A DNA stretch of 64,000 bases, from positions 1,612,001 to 1,676,000 of the forward strand of contig NZ_JAGIOO010000001.1 in assembly GCF_017876755.1 (NCBI RefSeq), in the 5' to 3' direction. This document shows, one piece after another, positions 52,776 through 61,813 of this stretch. How positions within the stretch are numbered: the stretch's first letter is position 1; each line of letters begins with the position of its first letter. The translations under genes and the position numbers were made by a program. Below the pieces are notes generated by a model. That model was not told where the DNA came from, ran no database searches, and worked only from the letters and a program-made list of their open reading frames with translations. This stretch comes from Crossiella equi. GTDB taxonomy: Bacteria; Actinomycetota; Actinomycetes; Mycobacteriales; Pseudonocardiaceae.

Positions 52776-55547
52776 TCACGTCACCATCGCCACCACTCCC
52801 CTGCGCAGCGACTGGGCCGCCTTCACCGCCGTGCCGCCGATCGGGTCGTCCGCGCCGAGCACGTCCCTGAGCTGCTCCAACAGGTCGACCACCTGGCGGC
52901 ACCAGCGCACGAAGTCACCGGCGGAGAGCTCCTGCCCGTTGGCCTCGGCCGCGCTGAGCACCTTCTCCAGGGACTCCCCGCGCGACCAGCGGTAGACCGG
53001 CCAGGCGAAACCGGCGTCCGGCTCGCGCGTGCGGTCCAGGCGGTGGCGGCGCTCGTCGTCCTCCAGCTCGGCCCAGATGCGCATGGTGTGGTCCAGGGCC
53101 TCGGCGACCTGGCCGCCGGGCAGCCGGGGCGCGTTCGGCGAGTCGCGCCGGGACTCGAAGACCAGCGCGGAGACCACCGCGGCCAGCTCGGCCGGTTCCA
53201 GGCCGCGCCAGGCGTCGGTGCGCAGGCACTCCGCGGCCAGCAGGTCGGACTCGGAGTACAGCCGGGTGAGGCGGCGGCCGTGCTCGGTGACCACCTCGCC
53301 GACCTCCTCGCCCTCCGGTCCGCGCAGGTAACCGCGTTCCCGCAGCAGCGCGCGGATGCGGTCGAAGGCACGGGCCAGCGAGTGCGTGGTCGCCGCGACC
53401 TGGCGTTCCAGCTTCTCCGTCTCGCCCTGCAGCCGGTGGTAGCGCTCACCCCAGCGCGCGTGCTGCTCGCGGTCCTCGCAGCCGTGGCACGGGTGCGCGC
53501 GCAGCGCCCGGCGCAGCGTGGCCAGCTCGGCGTCCTCGTTGGCCGGGCCGGCGCCGCGGCGGCGTTCCCGGCCGGGCGGGCGGATGCCGGTGTTGCGCAG
53601 GGTGGCGGCCAGGTCGCGCCGGCTGCGCGGGGAGCGCACGTCGACCTGCTTGGGCAGCCGCACCCAGCCCAGCGGCTCGACCACGGATGGGAAGTCGTGC
53701 ACGGACAGCCTGCCCGCCCACCGGTCCTCGGTGACCACCAGCGGCCTCGGGTCGCCGTGCGGGTCCAGGCCCGGGTCGATGACCAGCGCCAGGCCGCTGC
53801 GCCGCCCGGACGGCACCGCGATCACATCGCCCTTGCGCAGCCGTTCCAGCGAGGCCGCGGCCTCGCTGCGCCGCACCGAGCTGCTCTGCCGGGCGAGGGT
53901 CTTCTCCCGCTCGGAGATGCGCTTGCGCAGGTTGGCGTACTCGGCGAAGTCGCCGAGGTGGCAGGTCATGGAGTCGGCGTAGCCGCCCAGGGCCTCGCGG
54001 TTGCGCTCGATGCGCTTGGCCAGGCCCACCACGGACCGGTCGGCCTGGAACTGCGCGAAGGACTGCTCGAGCAGCTCGCGGGCCGCGGCCGCGCCGACGC
54101 GCTGCACCAGGTTGACCGCCATGTTGTAGCCGGGCTTGAACGAGGAGCGCAGCGGATAGGTGCGGGTGGAGGCCAGGCCGCCGACCTGCCGGGGGTCCAC
54201 CCCCGGCTGCCACACCACGACCGCGTGGCCCTCGATGTCGATGCCGCGCCGTCCGGCACGCCCGGTGAGCTGCGTGTACTCGCCCGGGGTGAGGTCGACG
54301 TGCGCCTCGCCGTTGTACTTGACCAGCTTCTCCAGCACGACGGTGCGCGCGGGCATGTTGATGCCCAGGGCCAGGGTCTCGGTGGCGAAGACCACCCGCA
54401 CCAGGCCCCGGACGAACAGCTCCTCGACCGTCTCCTTAAACGCGGGCAGCAGCCCGGCGTGGTGGCTGGCCACCCCGCGTTCGAGGGCCTCGCGCCACTC
54501 CCAGTAGCCCAGCACGGCCAGGTCGTGCTCGGGCAGGCCGCCGGTCTTGTCCGCGATGATCGCGCGGATCTCGGCGACCTCGGCCTCGGAGGTCAGGCGC
54601 ACACCGGAGCGCGCCACCTGGTTCATCGCCTGGTCGCAGCCGTTGCGGCTGAAGATGAACGTGATCGCGGGCAGCAGGCCCTGCGAGTCGAGCTGGCGCA
54701 CCACCTCGCTGCGGGAGGGCGGCCGGAAGCTGTTCTGCCGGGGACCGCCGCGCGACCGCGGCCGCCCGTACGGCAGGTGGCGGCGCTCCAGCTCCTGGGC
54801 GTGCCGGTTGAGCTCGGGGTTGATCCGGATGTTGCCCTCGCGGCTGTCCTCGGCGAAGAGGTCCAGCAGCCGGTTGCCGACCTGCATGTGCTGCCACAGC
54901 GGGACCGGGCGGTGCTCGTCCACCACCACGGTGGTGTCGCCCCGCACCTCGACCAGCCACTCGCCGAACTCCTCGGCGTTGCTGACCGTGGCGGACAGGC
55001 TGGCGATGCGCACGGTCTCGGGCAGGTGCAGGATCACCTCCTCCCACACCGCGCCCCGGAACCGGTCGGCGAGGTAGTGCACCTCGTCCATGACCACGTA
55101 GCCGAGGTTGTCCAGCGCCCGCGAGCCCGCGTAGATCATGTTGCGCAGGACCTCGGTGGTCATCACCACGACGGGAGCGTCGCTGTTGACCGAGGTGTCG
55201 CCGGTGAGCAGCCCGACCTGCCTGGGCCCGTAACGGGCGGAGAGGTCGGCGTGCTTCTGGTTGGACAGCGCCTTGATCGGCGTGGTGTAGAAGCACTTCT
55301 TGCCCTCGGCGAGGGCAAGGTGGACGGCGAACTCACCGACGATGGTCTTGCCCGCGCCGGTGGGGGCGCAGACGAGCACACCGTGGCCGCCTTCCAGCGC
55401 CTCGCACGAGCGGCGCTGGAAGGGGTCGAGGTCGAAGGAGAGCGCGGCGGTGAAATCGGTCAGCTTCGGGTAGGCGGACCGTTCGCGGGCCGCGGCGTAG
55501 GCCTCCGCGGGAGACCTGCCGGAGTCGGGGGAAGGGCTTGCTGCCAC
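52776..55547 (-). CDS. helY: DEAD/DEAH-box RNA helicase, Ski2/Mtr4-like (HelY)
   Basis: 923 aa. Helicase motifs are all present: Walker A APTGAGKT (residues 61-68), motif II DEVHY (near 155), motif III SATVSN, and motif [14 protein letters not shown]. After the two RecA domains come a ratchet-type helical domain and the C-terminal DSHCT domain. The family (HelY in mycobacteria, Mtr4/Ski2 in eukaryotes) unwinds RNA for processing or decay. It follows tatC and the lipid kinase in the same direction, as in the mycobacterial pafBC-tatAC-helY order, which supports the name. Confidence 0.95.
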   Translation of the reverse strand: MAASPSPDSGRSPAEAYAAARERSAYPKLTDFTAALSFDLDPFQRRSCEALEGGHGVLVCAPTGAGKTIVGEFAVHLALAEGKKCFYTTPIKALSNQKHADLSARYGPRQVGLLTGDTSVNSDAPVVVMTTEVLRNMIYAGSRALDNLGYVVMDEVHYLADRFRGAVWEEVILHLPETVRIASLSATVSNAEEFGEWLVEVRGDTTVVVDEHRPVPLWQHMQVGNRLLDLFAEDSREGNIRINPELNRHAQELERRHLPYGRPRSRGGPRQNSFRPPSRSEVVRQLDSQGLLPAITFIFSRNGCDQAMNQVARSGVRLTSEAEVAEIRAIIADKTGGLPEHDLAVLGYWEWREALERGVASHHAGLLPAFKETVEELFVRGLVRVVFATETLALGINMPARTVVLEKLVKYNGEAHVDLTPGEYTQLTGRAGRRGIDIEGHAVVVWQPGVDPRQVGGLASTRTYPLRSSFKPGYNMAVNLVQRVGAAAARELLEQSFAQFQADRSVVGLAKRIERNREALGGYADSMTCHLGDFAEYANLRKRISEREKTLARQSSSVRRSEAAASLERLRKGDVIAVPSGRRSGLALVIDPGLDPHGDPRPLVVTEDRWAGRLSVHDFPSVVEPLGWVRLPKQVDVRSPRSRRDLAATLRNTGIRPPGRERRRGAGPANEDAELATLRRALRAHPCHGCEDREQHARWGERYHRLQGETEKLERQVAATTHSLARAFDRIRALLRERGYLRGPEGEEVGEVVTEHGRRLTRLYSESDLLAAECLRTDAWRGLEPAELAAVVSALVFESRRDSPNAPRLPGGQVAEALDHTMRIWAELEDDERRHRLDRTREPDAGFAWPVYRWSRGESLEKVLSAAEANGQELSAGDFVRWCRQVVDLLEQLRDVLGADDPIGGTAVKAAQSLRRGVVAMVT

Positions 55548-55596
55548 ACCCCCAGGTTTTCACACGACCCCGACAGCCACGCACAACACGCGCGGA

Positions 55597-56481
55597 TCAG
55601 CTGATCACGGTCAGGGCGGCGGTCTCGGCTCGCACGGTCAGCGGCAGCCGGGCCTGGCGCTCGCCGTCGGCGTAGGCGGTCCAGCCGTTGTCGCCGCGCA
55701 GCTGCACCGAACGCGCCCGGAACGTGCTGACCAGCGGGTTGTGCACGTGGTCGCCGCTGCGCAGGGTGGGCAGGAAGCGCAGCAGCCGCTGTCGGGAGGC
55801 GGCGCGGACCACGGTCACGTCCAGCAGGCCGTCCCGCGCGTCGGCGGCCGGGCAGATCGGGATGCCGCCGCCGTAGCTGGTGGTGTTGCCGACCGCGACC
55901 AGGGTCGCCTCGACCTCGACCCGACCTTCGTCGGTGTCCACGCACAGCTCGCGGGGCCGCAGCCCGGCCAGCTCGGCCAGGATCGCCAGGTCGTAGCGGC
56001 GGGGGCCCTTCGGCCAGCGCATGCGGTTGGCGCGCTCGTTGACCGCCGCGTCGAACCCGGCGCACAGCACGGTGGCGAACCAGGCGCCGCCCGCCACCCG
56101 CCCCAGGTCCAGGACCTGCCGCGAGCCGCTGAGCAGAGCTTTCAGCACTGCGGTGACCGCCTCGTGCGTGGTGCGGGGCAGGCCGACCGCGGCGGCCAGG
56201 TCGTTGCCGGTGCCCGCCGGGATCACCGCGAGCGCGGTCGGGGTCCCGGCGCACTCCTGCATCACCGCGTGCGCCGCGCCGTCGCCGCCGAGCACCGCGA
56301 GCACCTCCGCGCCGTCGGCCGCCGCGCGGGCGGCCAGCTCGCGGAGGTGGGCGCCGCTGCCCGCGGTGAGCTGCGTGAACGTGCTCACCGCCGGTCGGAG
56401 GGCGGCGGCGACGGATCCGGCGACCCGCGCCGCCGACCAGGCTCCGGAGGCCGGGCTGACCAGCAGCGCGAGGCGCGTCAC
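55597..56481 (-). CDS. Diacylglycerol kinase/sphingosine kinase-family lipid kinase
   Basis: 294 aa from the GTG at 56479-56481, overlapping the tatC stop (GTGA). The catalytic domain shows GGDGAAH (residues 65-71) and the nucleotide loop PAGTGNDLA (about 88-96); the C-terminal beta-rich domain contains the metal-linked VGNTTSYGGGI segment and the GLLDVTVV strand found in YegS/DgkB proteins. It phosphorylates diacylglycerol or a related lipid at the inner membrane face and recycles lipid precursors. Insertion of this gene between tatC and helY is common in actinomycetes. Confidence 0.93.
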   Translation of the reverse strand: MTRLALLVSPASGAWSAARVAGSVAAALRPAVSTFTQLTAGSGAHLRELAARAAADGAEVLAVLGGDGAAHAVMQECAGTPTALAVIPAGTGNDLAAAVGLPRTTHEAVTAVLKALLSGSRQVLDLGRVAGGAWFATVLCAGFDAAVNERANRMRWPKGPRRYDLAILAELAGLRPRELCVDTDEGRVEVEATLVAVGNTTSYGGGIPICPAADARDGLLDVTVVRAASRQRLLRFLPTLRSGDHVHNPLVSTFRARSVQLRGDNGWTAYADGERQARLPLTVRAETAALTVIS

Positions 56482-57467
56482 GTGGCGTCGTCGTCGTAGC
56501 GGACGCGGGGCTGCTCGACCATCGGCGCGGGGGTGGCCGTGACCGGTTCGACCGCTTCCACCGGGCTGGGGCTGGCGGTGATCGGGGAGGCCTCGTCGTC
56601 GCCCCAGTTGTCGTCCCAGCCCTCGGCGGCCCGCTTGCGGGCGGCGCGCTTGTCGCGGATGCGGGCGACCTGGATGGACAGCTCGTGCAGCAGCGACAGG
56701 GCCACGGCCAGCGCGAGCATGGAGAACGGGTCGGTGCCCGGGGTGGCGATCGCGGCGAAGACGAACAGGCCGAAGATCGCGCCCCGGCGGGTGCGCCGCA
56801 GCTTGTCGTAGCTGAGCACGCCCGCGAAGTTCAGCATGATGATCAGCAGTGGCAGCTCGAAGCTGACGCCGAAGATGACCAGCAGGGCGAGCAGGAAGTT
56901 GATGTAGTTGCTGCCCGCGAGCGCCGTGGCGAACTGCTCGCCACCGAAGCCGACCAGGGCTTCCAACGCCTTCGGGATGATGAAGAAGGCCAGCACCGCG
57001 CCCGCCAGGAACAGCGCCACCGCGCAGCTGACGAACGTGCCCGCGTACCGCCGTTCCTTCTGGTACAGGCCGGGCGTGATGAACGCCCAGATCTGGTAGA
57101 GCCAGACCGCGCTGGAGAGCACGGCGCCCACCGCCAGCGAGACCTTCAGGCGCACCATGAACGCCTCGAACGGCTGGGTCTGCAACAGCTGGCAGGACTG
57201 TCCGCTGCCGAAGGTCACGCGGTCGGACAGCGAGCAGTAGGGCTCGAGCACGATGGTGCCCAGCGACGGGATCGGGCCCACCGAGTAGGCCCACCACAGG
57301 AATGCCAGCACCCCGCCGAGGAAGATGGCCAGTACTGACAGACCCAACCGGTGCCGCAGCTCGTAAAGGTGCTCGATGAGCGTCATCGTGCCGTCGGGGT
57401 TCTTCTTCCGCCGACGGCCGATCAGCTTGCCCAGCCCTTTACGGCGGCGGAGCTCTGCGCTCCCCAC
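56478..57467 (-). CDS. tatC: Sec-independent protein translocase TatC
   Basis: 329 aa, GTG start. Six membrane helices and the TatC signature: a cytosolic N-terminus with TLIEHLYELRHRL, the periplasmic loop FMVRLKVSL and FITPGLYQKERR, and the late LGFFFVFAA-like segment (GAIFGLFVFAAIATPGTDPFS). TatC binds twin-arginine signal peptides and recruits TatA. The Asp/Glu/Pro-rich tail of about 60 residues after the last helix is typical of actinobacteria. Second gene after tatA, spaced 26 nt. Confidence 0.97.
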   Translation of the reverse strand: MGSAELRRRKGLGKLIGRRRKKNPDGTMTLIEHLYELRHRLGLSVLAIFLGGVLAFLWWAYSVGPIPSLGTIVLEPYCSLSDRVTFGSGQSCQLLQTQPFEAFMVRLKVSLAVGAVLSSAVWLYQIWAFITPGLYQKERRYAGTFVSCAVALFLAGAVLAFFIIPKALEALVGFGGEQFATALAGSNYINFLLALLVIFGVSFELPLLIIMLNFAGVLSYDKLRRTRRGAIFGLFVFAAIATPGTDPFSMLALAVALSLLHELSIQVARIRDKRAARKRAAEGWDDNWGDDEASPITASPSPVEAVEPVTATPAPMVEQPRVRYDDDAT

Positions 57468-57493
57468 CGTGCTTGTCTCCTCCGGTGCGCGCG

Positions 57494-57808
57494 TCAGCGG
57501 TTGTCGCGGCCCTGGGTCTGCTCCAGCGGCGGCGCCACCTGGGGCGCGGGCTGCTGGACGACCGGCTGGGTGGGCGGCAGGGGCTGCGCGGCGTAGGGCT
57601 GCTGGGGGGCCTGCGGGGCGGGCTGCTGCACCGGCTGCTGCGCCTGCGGCGCGGCGTCCCCGTCCTCCTCGCGCATGGTCTTGGTCTCGGCCTTGAAGAT
57701 CCGCATCGAGCGGCCGACCGCGCGGGCCATGTCCGGCATCTTCTTGGCGCCGAAGAGCAGCACGACCACCACGGCGATGATCAGCAGTTCAGGTACTCCG
57801 ATGGGCAC
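57494..57808 (-). CDS. tatA: Twin-arginine translocase subunit TatA
   Basis: 104 aa from the GTG at 57806-57808 with AGGAGG 6 nt upstream. One N-terminal membrane helix (GVPELLIIAVVVVLLFG), the conserved FG-x-K-K-x-P hinge (FGAKKMPDMARAVG) and an amphipathic helix (SMRIFKAETKTMRE), followed by a Gln/Pro-rich tail. TatA forms the pore of the Tat system together with TatC from the next gene. Longer reading frames upstream are not supported by any ribosome-binding site. Confidence 0.95.
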   Translation of the reverse strand: MPIGVPELLIIAVVVVLLFGAKKMPDMARAVGRSMRIFKAETKTMREEDGDAAPQAQQPVQQPAPQAPQQPYAAQPLPPTQPVVQQPAPQVAPPLEQTQGRDNR

Positions 57809-57953
57809 GGTGGTCCTCCTGTCTACCCCGCCACCCGATGGTACGCGGGGCAGGCACGTCATCCTGGGTCGAACCACACCGTAGCTGCCCGAACCGGCGG
57901 TGACGAGCCCCGCCCGCCTCAAACGATCTCCGGGCTCACAGGGACCAAACGTG

Positions 57954-58181
57954 TCAGTCCGGGTTCCCCCGCCGGTCACCCCACCGTTGCGCCACCGCCA
58001 CCCGCAAAGCCGCACCTCGGGCCTTCAACAGCCCGGTCCGGTCCAGCACATCGCGCTGCACCCGCCCCCGGGCGGCGTTGAGCCGGGACATGCCGCGGAG
58101 TACCCGAAATGCCACCATTCCGAGCACCAGCAGGCCCAGGGCCACGGGGATGAGGAAGTACAGGTAGGACACGACGCACAC
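57954..58181 (-). CDS. Small single-helix membrane protein of unknown function
   Basis: About 75 aa; GTG at 58179-58181 or 58170-58172. One membrane helix (YLYFLIPVALGLLVLGMVAF) followed by a basic amphipathic segment (RVLRGMSRLNAARGRVQRD). Coding potential is supported by clean hydrophobic periodicity and by a location in an otherwise leftward, well-packed tat/paf locus, 145 bp before tatA. Conserved small proteins occur at this site in related genomes to my recollection, but I cannot verify that. The region 58182-58400 before it is G/C-rich with no gene. Confidence 0.55.
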   Translation of the reverse strand: MCVVSYLYFLIPVALGLLVLGMVAFRVLRGMSRLNAARGRVQRDVLDRTGLLKARGAALRVAVAQRWGDRRGNPD

Positions 58182-58400
58182 CGTATCCAACCCGGCGGCG
58201 GACCCACCCCGGCGGCACCGGCACTCCGGCCGCCAAGTCCACCCGATCGCCGCAGCGCCGGGCGGCACCGCAACAGCCGCCACCGCGCCCACGGCACGAC
58301 ATCCCCAGCCACCGGCCCGCCTTCGCCCGCCACGCGGCACCGCGTCCCAGCCACCGCCGCCCGACAGCCATCGCCGCCCAGCGGCCACCGCCCCTGGCGC

Positions 58401-59378
58401 TCAGTCCACCGGCACCAGTCCGGCCCGGCGCAGCGCCGCCCGTGCCCGGTCCCGGATGTGCTCGGCCAGGTGCGCGGGCTCCTCCACCCGCACGTCCTGC
58501 CCCAGCCCCAGCATCAGCCGCGCCATCCAGGACTCGTCGGTGTAGCGCATGCGCACCCGCGCCCGGCCGTCGCCGAGCTCGGTGACCTCATCGACCGGGT
58601 AGTACTCGGCCAGCCAGCGCGCGTCCGGCTCCAGCACCAGCACCGCCAGGTGGTGGTCTGGTTCGGGCTGGTAGACGCCCTCGGAGAGGTCGGTGGGCTC
58701 GGCCTCCGGCGGCGGCGCGGCGGCCTCGGCCAGCACCTCGACCTCGTCGATGCGGTCCAGCCGGAACAGCCGCACGCCCTCGGCCCGGCGGCACCAGGCC
58801 TCCAGGTAGCTGCGGCCGTCCACCAGCAGCAGCCGCATCGGGTCGACCACCCGGTCGGTGATCTCGTCCCGGGAGATCGTGTAGTACCGCAGCCGCAGCG
58901 CCCGCCGGTCCTGCAACGCCTGCTGCAACGGCTCGCGCACCTCGGCGGTGGCCCGCGTCTCGCGCCCGGCCAGGCCGACCACCACGCCCGCGGGCTGGGC
59001 CTGGCCCACCGCGGACTCGATCTTGGCCAGCGTGCGCCGCACCGCGTCGGTGTCGGCCACGCCCGGGGTGTCGGCCAGCGCCCGCAACGCCACCAGCAGC
59101 GCGGTGGCCTCCTCGGCGGTCAGCCGCAGCGGCCTGCTCATCCCGGCGTCGTAGGTGACGGTCACGGTGTCACCGTCGAAGGACAGGTCGATCAGGTCAC
59201 CGGGCCCGTACCCGGGCAGCCCGCACATCCACAGCAGCTCCAGGTCCTTGCGCAGCTGCTGCTGGGTGACGCCGAAGTCGGCGGCGGCCTCGGAGATCAG
59301 CACACCCGGCCGGGCCAGGAAGTACGGCACGAGCGAGAGCAGCCGGGGCAGCCGCTCGGTCGAGGAGGAGGCGGTCAC
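58401..59378 (-). CDS. pafC: WYL-domain DNA-damage regulator PafC
   Basis: 325 aa. N-terminal winged HTH (RLPRLLSLVPYFLARPGVLI, SEAAADFGVTQQQLRKDLELLW), a WYL domain in the middle (with LRYYTISRDEITDRVVDPMRLLL and YLEAWCRRAEGVRLFRLDRI) and a WCX C-terminal extension. With PafB it forms the heterodimeric activator of the RecA-independent DNA damage response of mycobacteria, thought to sense single-stranded DNA through the WYL domains. The GTGA overlap with pafB (59375-59378) ensures equal synthesis. Confidence 0.94.
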   Translation of the reverse strand: MTASSSTERLPRLLSLVPYFLARPGVLISEAAADFGVTQQQLRKDLELLWMCGLPGYGPGDLIDLSFDGDTVTVTYDAGMSRPLRLTAEEATALLVALRALADTPGVADTDAVRRTLAKIESAVGQAQPAGVVVGLAGRETRATAEVREPLQQALQDRRALRLRYYTISRDEITDRVVDPMRLLLVDGRSYLEAWCRRAEGVRLFRLDRIDEVEVLAEAAAPPPEAEPTDLSEGVYQPEPDHHLAVLVLEPDARWLAEYYPVDEVTELGDGRARVRMRYTDESWMARLMLGLGQDVRVEEPAHLAEHIRDRARAALRRAGLVPVD

Positions 59379-60346
59379 CGGCCCTCACCCGCCGCTCCGG
59401 CCAGCAGCTGGCGCACGTGCGCGCGCAGCGACTCCGGTTCCAGCACGGCCACGTCCGGCCCGTACCCGGCGATCCAGCTCGCCGCCGAGTTCGGGTACAC
59501 CAGGTCGATCTCCATCACCTCGCCGAGCTCACCGTCCAGTTCCATCGTCTCCACGGCCTTGGCCCGCCTGCGCAGCCCGTGCGCGCGGTCCAGCGCCACC
59601 CACACCCGCGCGGGCGCGGACTGCGGCGCGCTCTCCTGGTCGCCCACCACGTAGTGCAGCAGGTCGACGCCCTCGGGCCGGCGCACCACCCCGTCCCGGC
59701 CGGTGGCCTTGGGGATGCCGACCACCCGGGACAGCCGGAAGCACCTCGGCGCCTCGCGGTCGCGGTCCTGGCCGACCAGGTACCAGCGCCCGCGCCAGGA
59801 CACCACGCCCCACGGCTCGACCGTGCGCCGGCCGGGCTCGGCACCGCCCTGCTTGCGGTAGTCGAAACTGACCACCTTGCCCGCGTGCACAGCCGCCAGC
59901 AGCGGCCCGAACGCGGGCTCGTTGGCCCGCACCTTCGGCTCCACGATCGAGGGCGCGGCCTGGTCGACGTCGACCCCGGCGGCACGCAGCTTGACCAGCG
60001 CGCCGTGGGCGGCACCGGTCAGCTCCGGCGACTCCCACAACCGCACGGCCAGCGCCACCGCGGCGGCCTCGTCCGGCTCCAGGTCGATCTCGCCCAGCTC
60101 GTAGTCGCGCCGGGCGATGCGGTAGCCCTCTGGGTCGAAGGCCGAGTGCCGCCCGGTCTCCAGCGGCACCCCGAGATCGCGGAGCTCGGCCTTGTCCCGC
60201 TCGAACATGCGGAAGAAGGCTTCCTGGTTGGCCGCGTCGGTGTACCCGGGCACGATCGAGCGGATCCGGTCGGCCGTCAGGTACTGACGGGTCGACAGCA
60301 GGCAGAGGACCAGGTTCACCAGGCGTTCGGCACGGGCAACGGACAC
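59375..60346 (-). CDS. pafB: WYL-domain DNA-damage regulator PafB
   Basis: 323 aa, same architecture as PafC: HTH (ERLVNLVLCLLSTRQYLTAD, FFRMFERDKAELRDLGVPLE), WYL domain (FDYRKQGGAEPGRRTVEPWG, WYLVGQDRDREAPRCFRLSR) and C-terminal WCX. The two proteins are paralogues fused into one transcript. GTG/ATG start near 60344-60346 with the string MSVARAERLVN. In mycobacteria pafA (Pup ligase) lies directly upstream, sometimes separated by FKBP genes; here that place is taken by an unrelated methyltransferase gene, so the proteasome-accessory linkage is broken. Confidence 0.94.
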   Translation of the reverse strand: MSVARAERLVNLVLCLLSTRQYLTADRIRSIVPGYTDAANQEAFFRMFERDKAELRDLGVPLETGRHSAFDPEGYRIARRDYELGEIDLEPDEAAAVALAVRLWESPELTGAAHGALVKLRAAGVDVDQAAPSIVEPKVRANEPAFGPLLAAVHAGKVVSFDYRKQGGAEPGRRTVEPWGVVSWRGRWYLVGQDRDREAPRCFRLSRVVGIPKATGRDGVVRRPEGVDLLHYVVGDQESAPQSAPARVWVALDRAHGLRRRAKAVETMELDGELGEVMEIDLVYPNSAASWIAGYGPDVAVLEPESLRAHVRQLLAGAAGEGR

Positions 60347-60435
60347 CGATGCAGCTTACGGGTCTCCGCCAGCGCGCTGCGCCGAACGGCCTCTCTTCCC
60401 CTCTCTCGTCCAGACGCGGGCCGCTTCGGACCGGT

Positions 60436-61239
60436 TCAGCGGGTGCCGACGCCGATCAGGGAGCGCGCGTCCATGTGGTCGATCCCGGCCACGGACAGCC
60501 GGTGCAGGAAGTCCGCCCGGACCGCCTCGACCAGGTAGTCGGACAGGCCGTCCAGCCTGGCCCGCATGCCCGTGCCGAGCACGAAGCTCCAGGCCAGCTC
60601 CTCGTTGATGGGGATGCTCAGGTCCACCGGCCGCACCTCGACCTCGGCCAGGCCGAAGGCGGTGAGCCAGGCGGTCAGCTTCTCCTCGGTGTTGATCCGC
60701 TGCGCGGCGAGGTTGACGGGTGAGTTGATGGGCAGCTCCGGCTTGTACACCCGGACGGCGTCGACCAGGTGCCCGCCGAAGCCCTCCGTGGCCGTCTCGG
60801 CCCACGTGGTGACGACCACGCGCCCGCCGGGGCGGACCAGGTCGACGAGCCGGGCCACCGCGGTGTCCATCTCGGGCAGGAAGAACACCCCGTACGCGCA
60901 CTGGAGCACGTCGTAGGGCTCCCCGTCCGGGGCCTGCCAGGTGGTCACGTCGGCGTCGTGGAACTCCGCGTGGTGGAGCCCGCGCCGGTTGGCGACCTTG
61001 CGGGCGTAGGCCAGCAGCTCGGTGGCCAGGTCGACCCCGTGCACGAGCCCGCTCTCCCCGACCAGGTCGGCCGCGGGCAGCGCCGAGGCGCCCGCCCCGC
61101 AGCACACGTCCAGCACCCGCTCGCCCGTCTGGAGCCCGGCGGCCTCGGCCGTCCGCACCCCCATCGGCCACCACAGCAGCGGCGACCAGTCCACGAACTC
61201 CGCGCGACCGGCGTCGAACACCGCACCCACATCGGTCAT
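60436..61239 (-). CDS. Class I SAM-dependent methyltransferase
   Basis: 267 aa. Motif I is LDVCCGAGASALP; the acidic SAM-ribose residue is in VHGVDLATELL, and post-I motifs are FHDADVTTW and YDVLQCAYGVFF, followed by RPGGRVVVTTW. It resembles small-molecule methyltransferases of the UbiE/arsenite-methyltransferase-like set, without a diagnostic substrate domain. Start ATG at 61237-61239. It lies between pafB and the divergent DGPF gene; a link with either is not evident. Confidence 0.9.
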   Translation of the reverse strand: MTDVGAVFDAGRAEFVDWSPLLWWPMGVRTAEAAGLQTGERVLDVCCGAGASALPAADLVGESGLVHGVDLATELLAYARKVANRRGLHHAEFHDADVTTWQAPDGEPYDVLQCAYGVFFLPEMDTAVARLVDLVRPGGRVVVTTWAETATEGFGGHLVDAVRVYKPELPINSPVNLAAQRINTEEKLTAWLTAFGLAEVEVRPVDLSIPINEELAWSFVLGTGMRARLDGLSDYLVEAVRADFLHRLSVAGIDHMDARSLIGVGTR

Positions 61240-61273
61240 GAATCCGATCTTGCCAAAAAAAGTGCGGCAACCG

Positions 61274-61300
61274 TGTCGAAGTCCCGGCCGGCCGATCGAC
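61274..61300 (+). promoter_or_regulatory. Candidate ECF42-type promoter before the DGPF gene
   Basis: TGTCGA (61274-61279), 17 nt, CGA (61297-61299) matches, as far as I recall, the -35/-10 elements described for ECF42-controlled DGPF genes in Streptomyces. It lies about 52 nt before the DGPF start, whose neighbour encodes the matching sigma factor. Confidence 0.5.
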
Positions 61301-61351
61301 GCAGGGGTAGAACGAGGTCACCGCGACCTCGTGAACATGAAGGAGACAGCG

Positions 61352-61771
61352 ATGCGGTTCATGGTTCTGGTCAAGGGCAACGCGGACACCGAGGCGGGCG
61401 TGATGCCCTCCACGCAGGAGCTGGAGGAGATGACCCGCTACAACGAGGAGCTGGTCAAGGCGGGCGTGATGCTGGCCGGTGAGGGCCTGCACCCGACGTC
61501 GAACGGGGTGCGGGTGGCCTTCGACGGCGACAAGCGGACCGTGATCGACGGACCGTTCACCGAGACCAAGGAGCTGCTGGCGGGATTCTGGATCCTGGAG
61601 GTCGGCTCCCGCGAGGAGGTCATCGAATGGGTGAAGCGCGCCCCGATGCGCGAGGGTTCGCTGGAGATCCGCCAGGTCTTCACCGAGGAGGACTTCGGCG
61701 ACGCGATGACCGACGACATCAAGGCCCGCGAGCAGAAGATGCGCGAGCAGGCGACCGAGCAGCAGGGCTGA
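61352..61771 (+). CDS. DGPF-domain (YCII-related) protein
   Basis: 139 aa from the ATG at 61352; AGGAGA (61340-61345) precedes it. The YCII-type fold and the name-giving motif are visible: VKGNADTEAGVMPS at the start, then VIDGPFTETKELLAGFWILE, where DGPF and the following Glu/Lys are conserved. Such proteins are the regular partners of ECF42 sigma factors and are thought to relate to antibiotic or stress responses; their biochemistry is unknown. The sigma gene follows after 42 nt in the same direction. Confidence 0.92.
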   Translation: MRFMVLVKGNADTEAGVMPSTQELEEMTRYNEELVKAGVMLAGEGLHPTSNGVRVAFDGDKRTVIDGPFTETKELLAGFWILEVGSREEVIEWVKRAPMREGSLEIRQVFTEEDFGDAMTDDIKAREQKMREQATEQQG

Positions 61772-61813
61772 TCCGCTTGCCGCGTCACGGGAGGCCTGCT
61801 CTGATGGCCTCCC

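Noticed and set aside
49022-52870. A 1282-codon plus-strand frame, and a similar one at 52584-55604
   Set aside because: Both are antisense to well-supported genes (hypothetical, Eis-like, helY) and code for low-complexity His/Arg/Gly-rich sequence.
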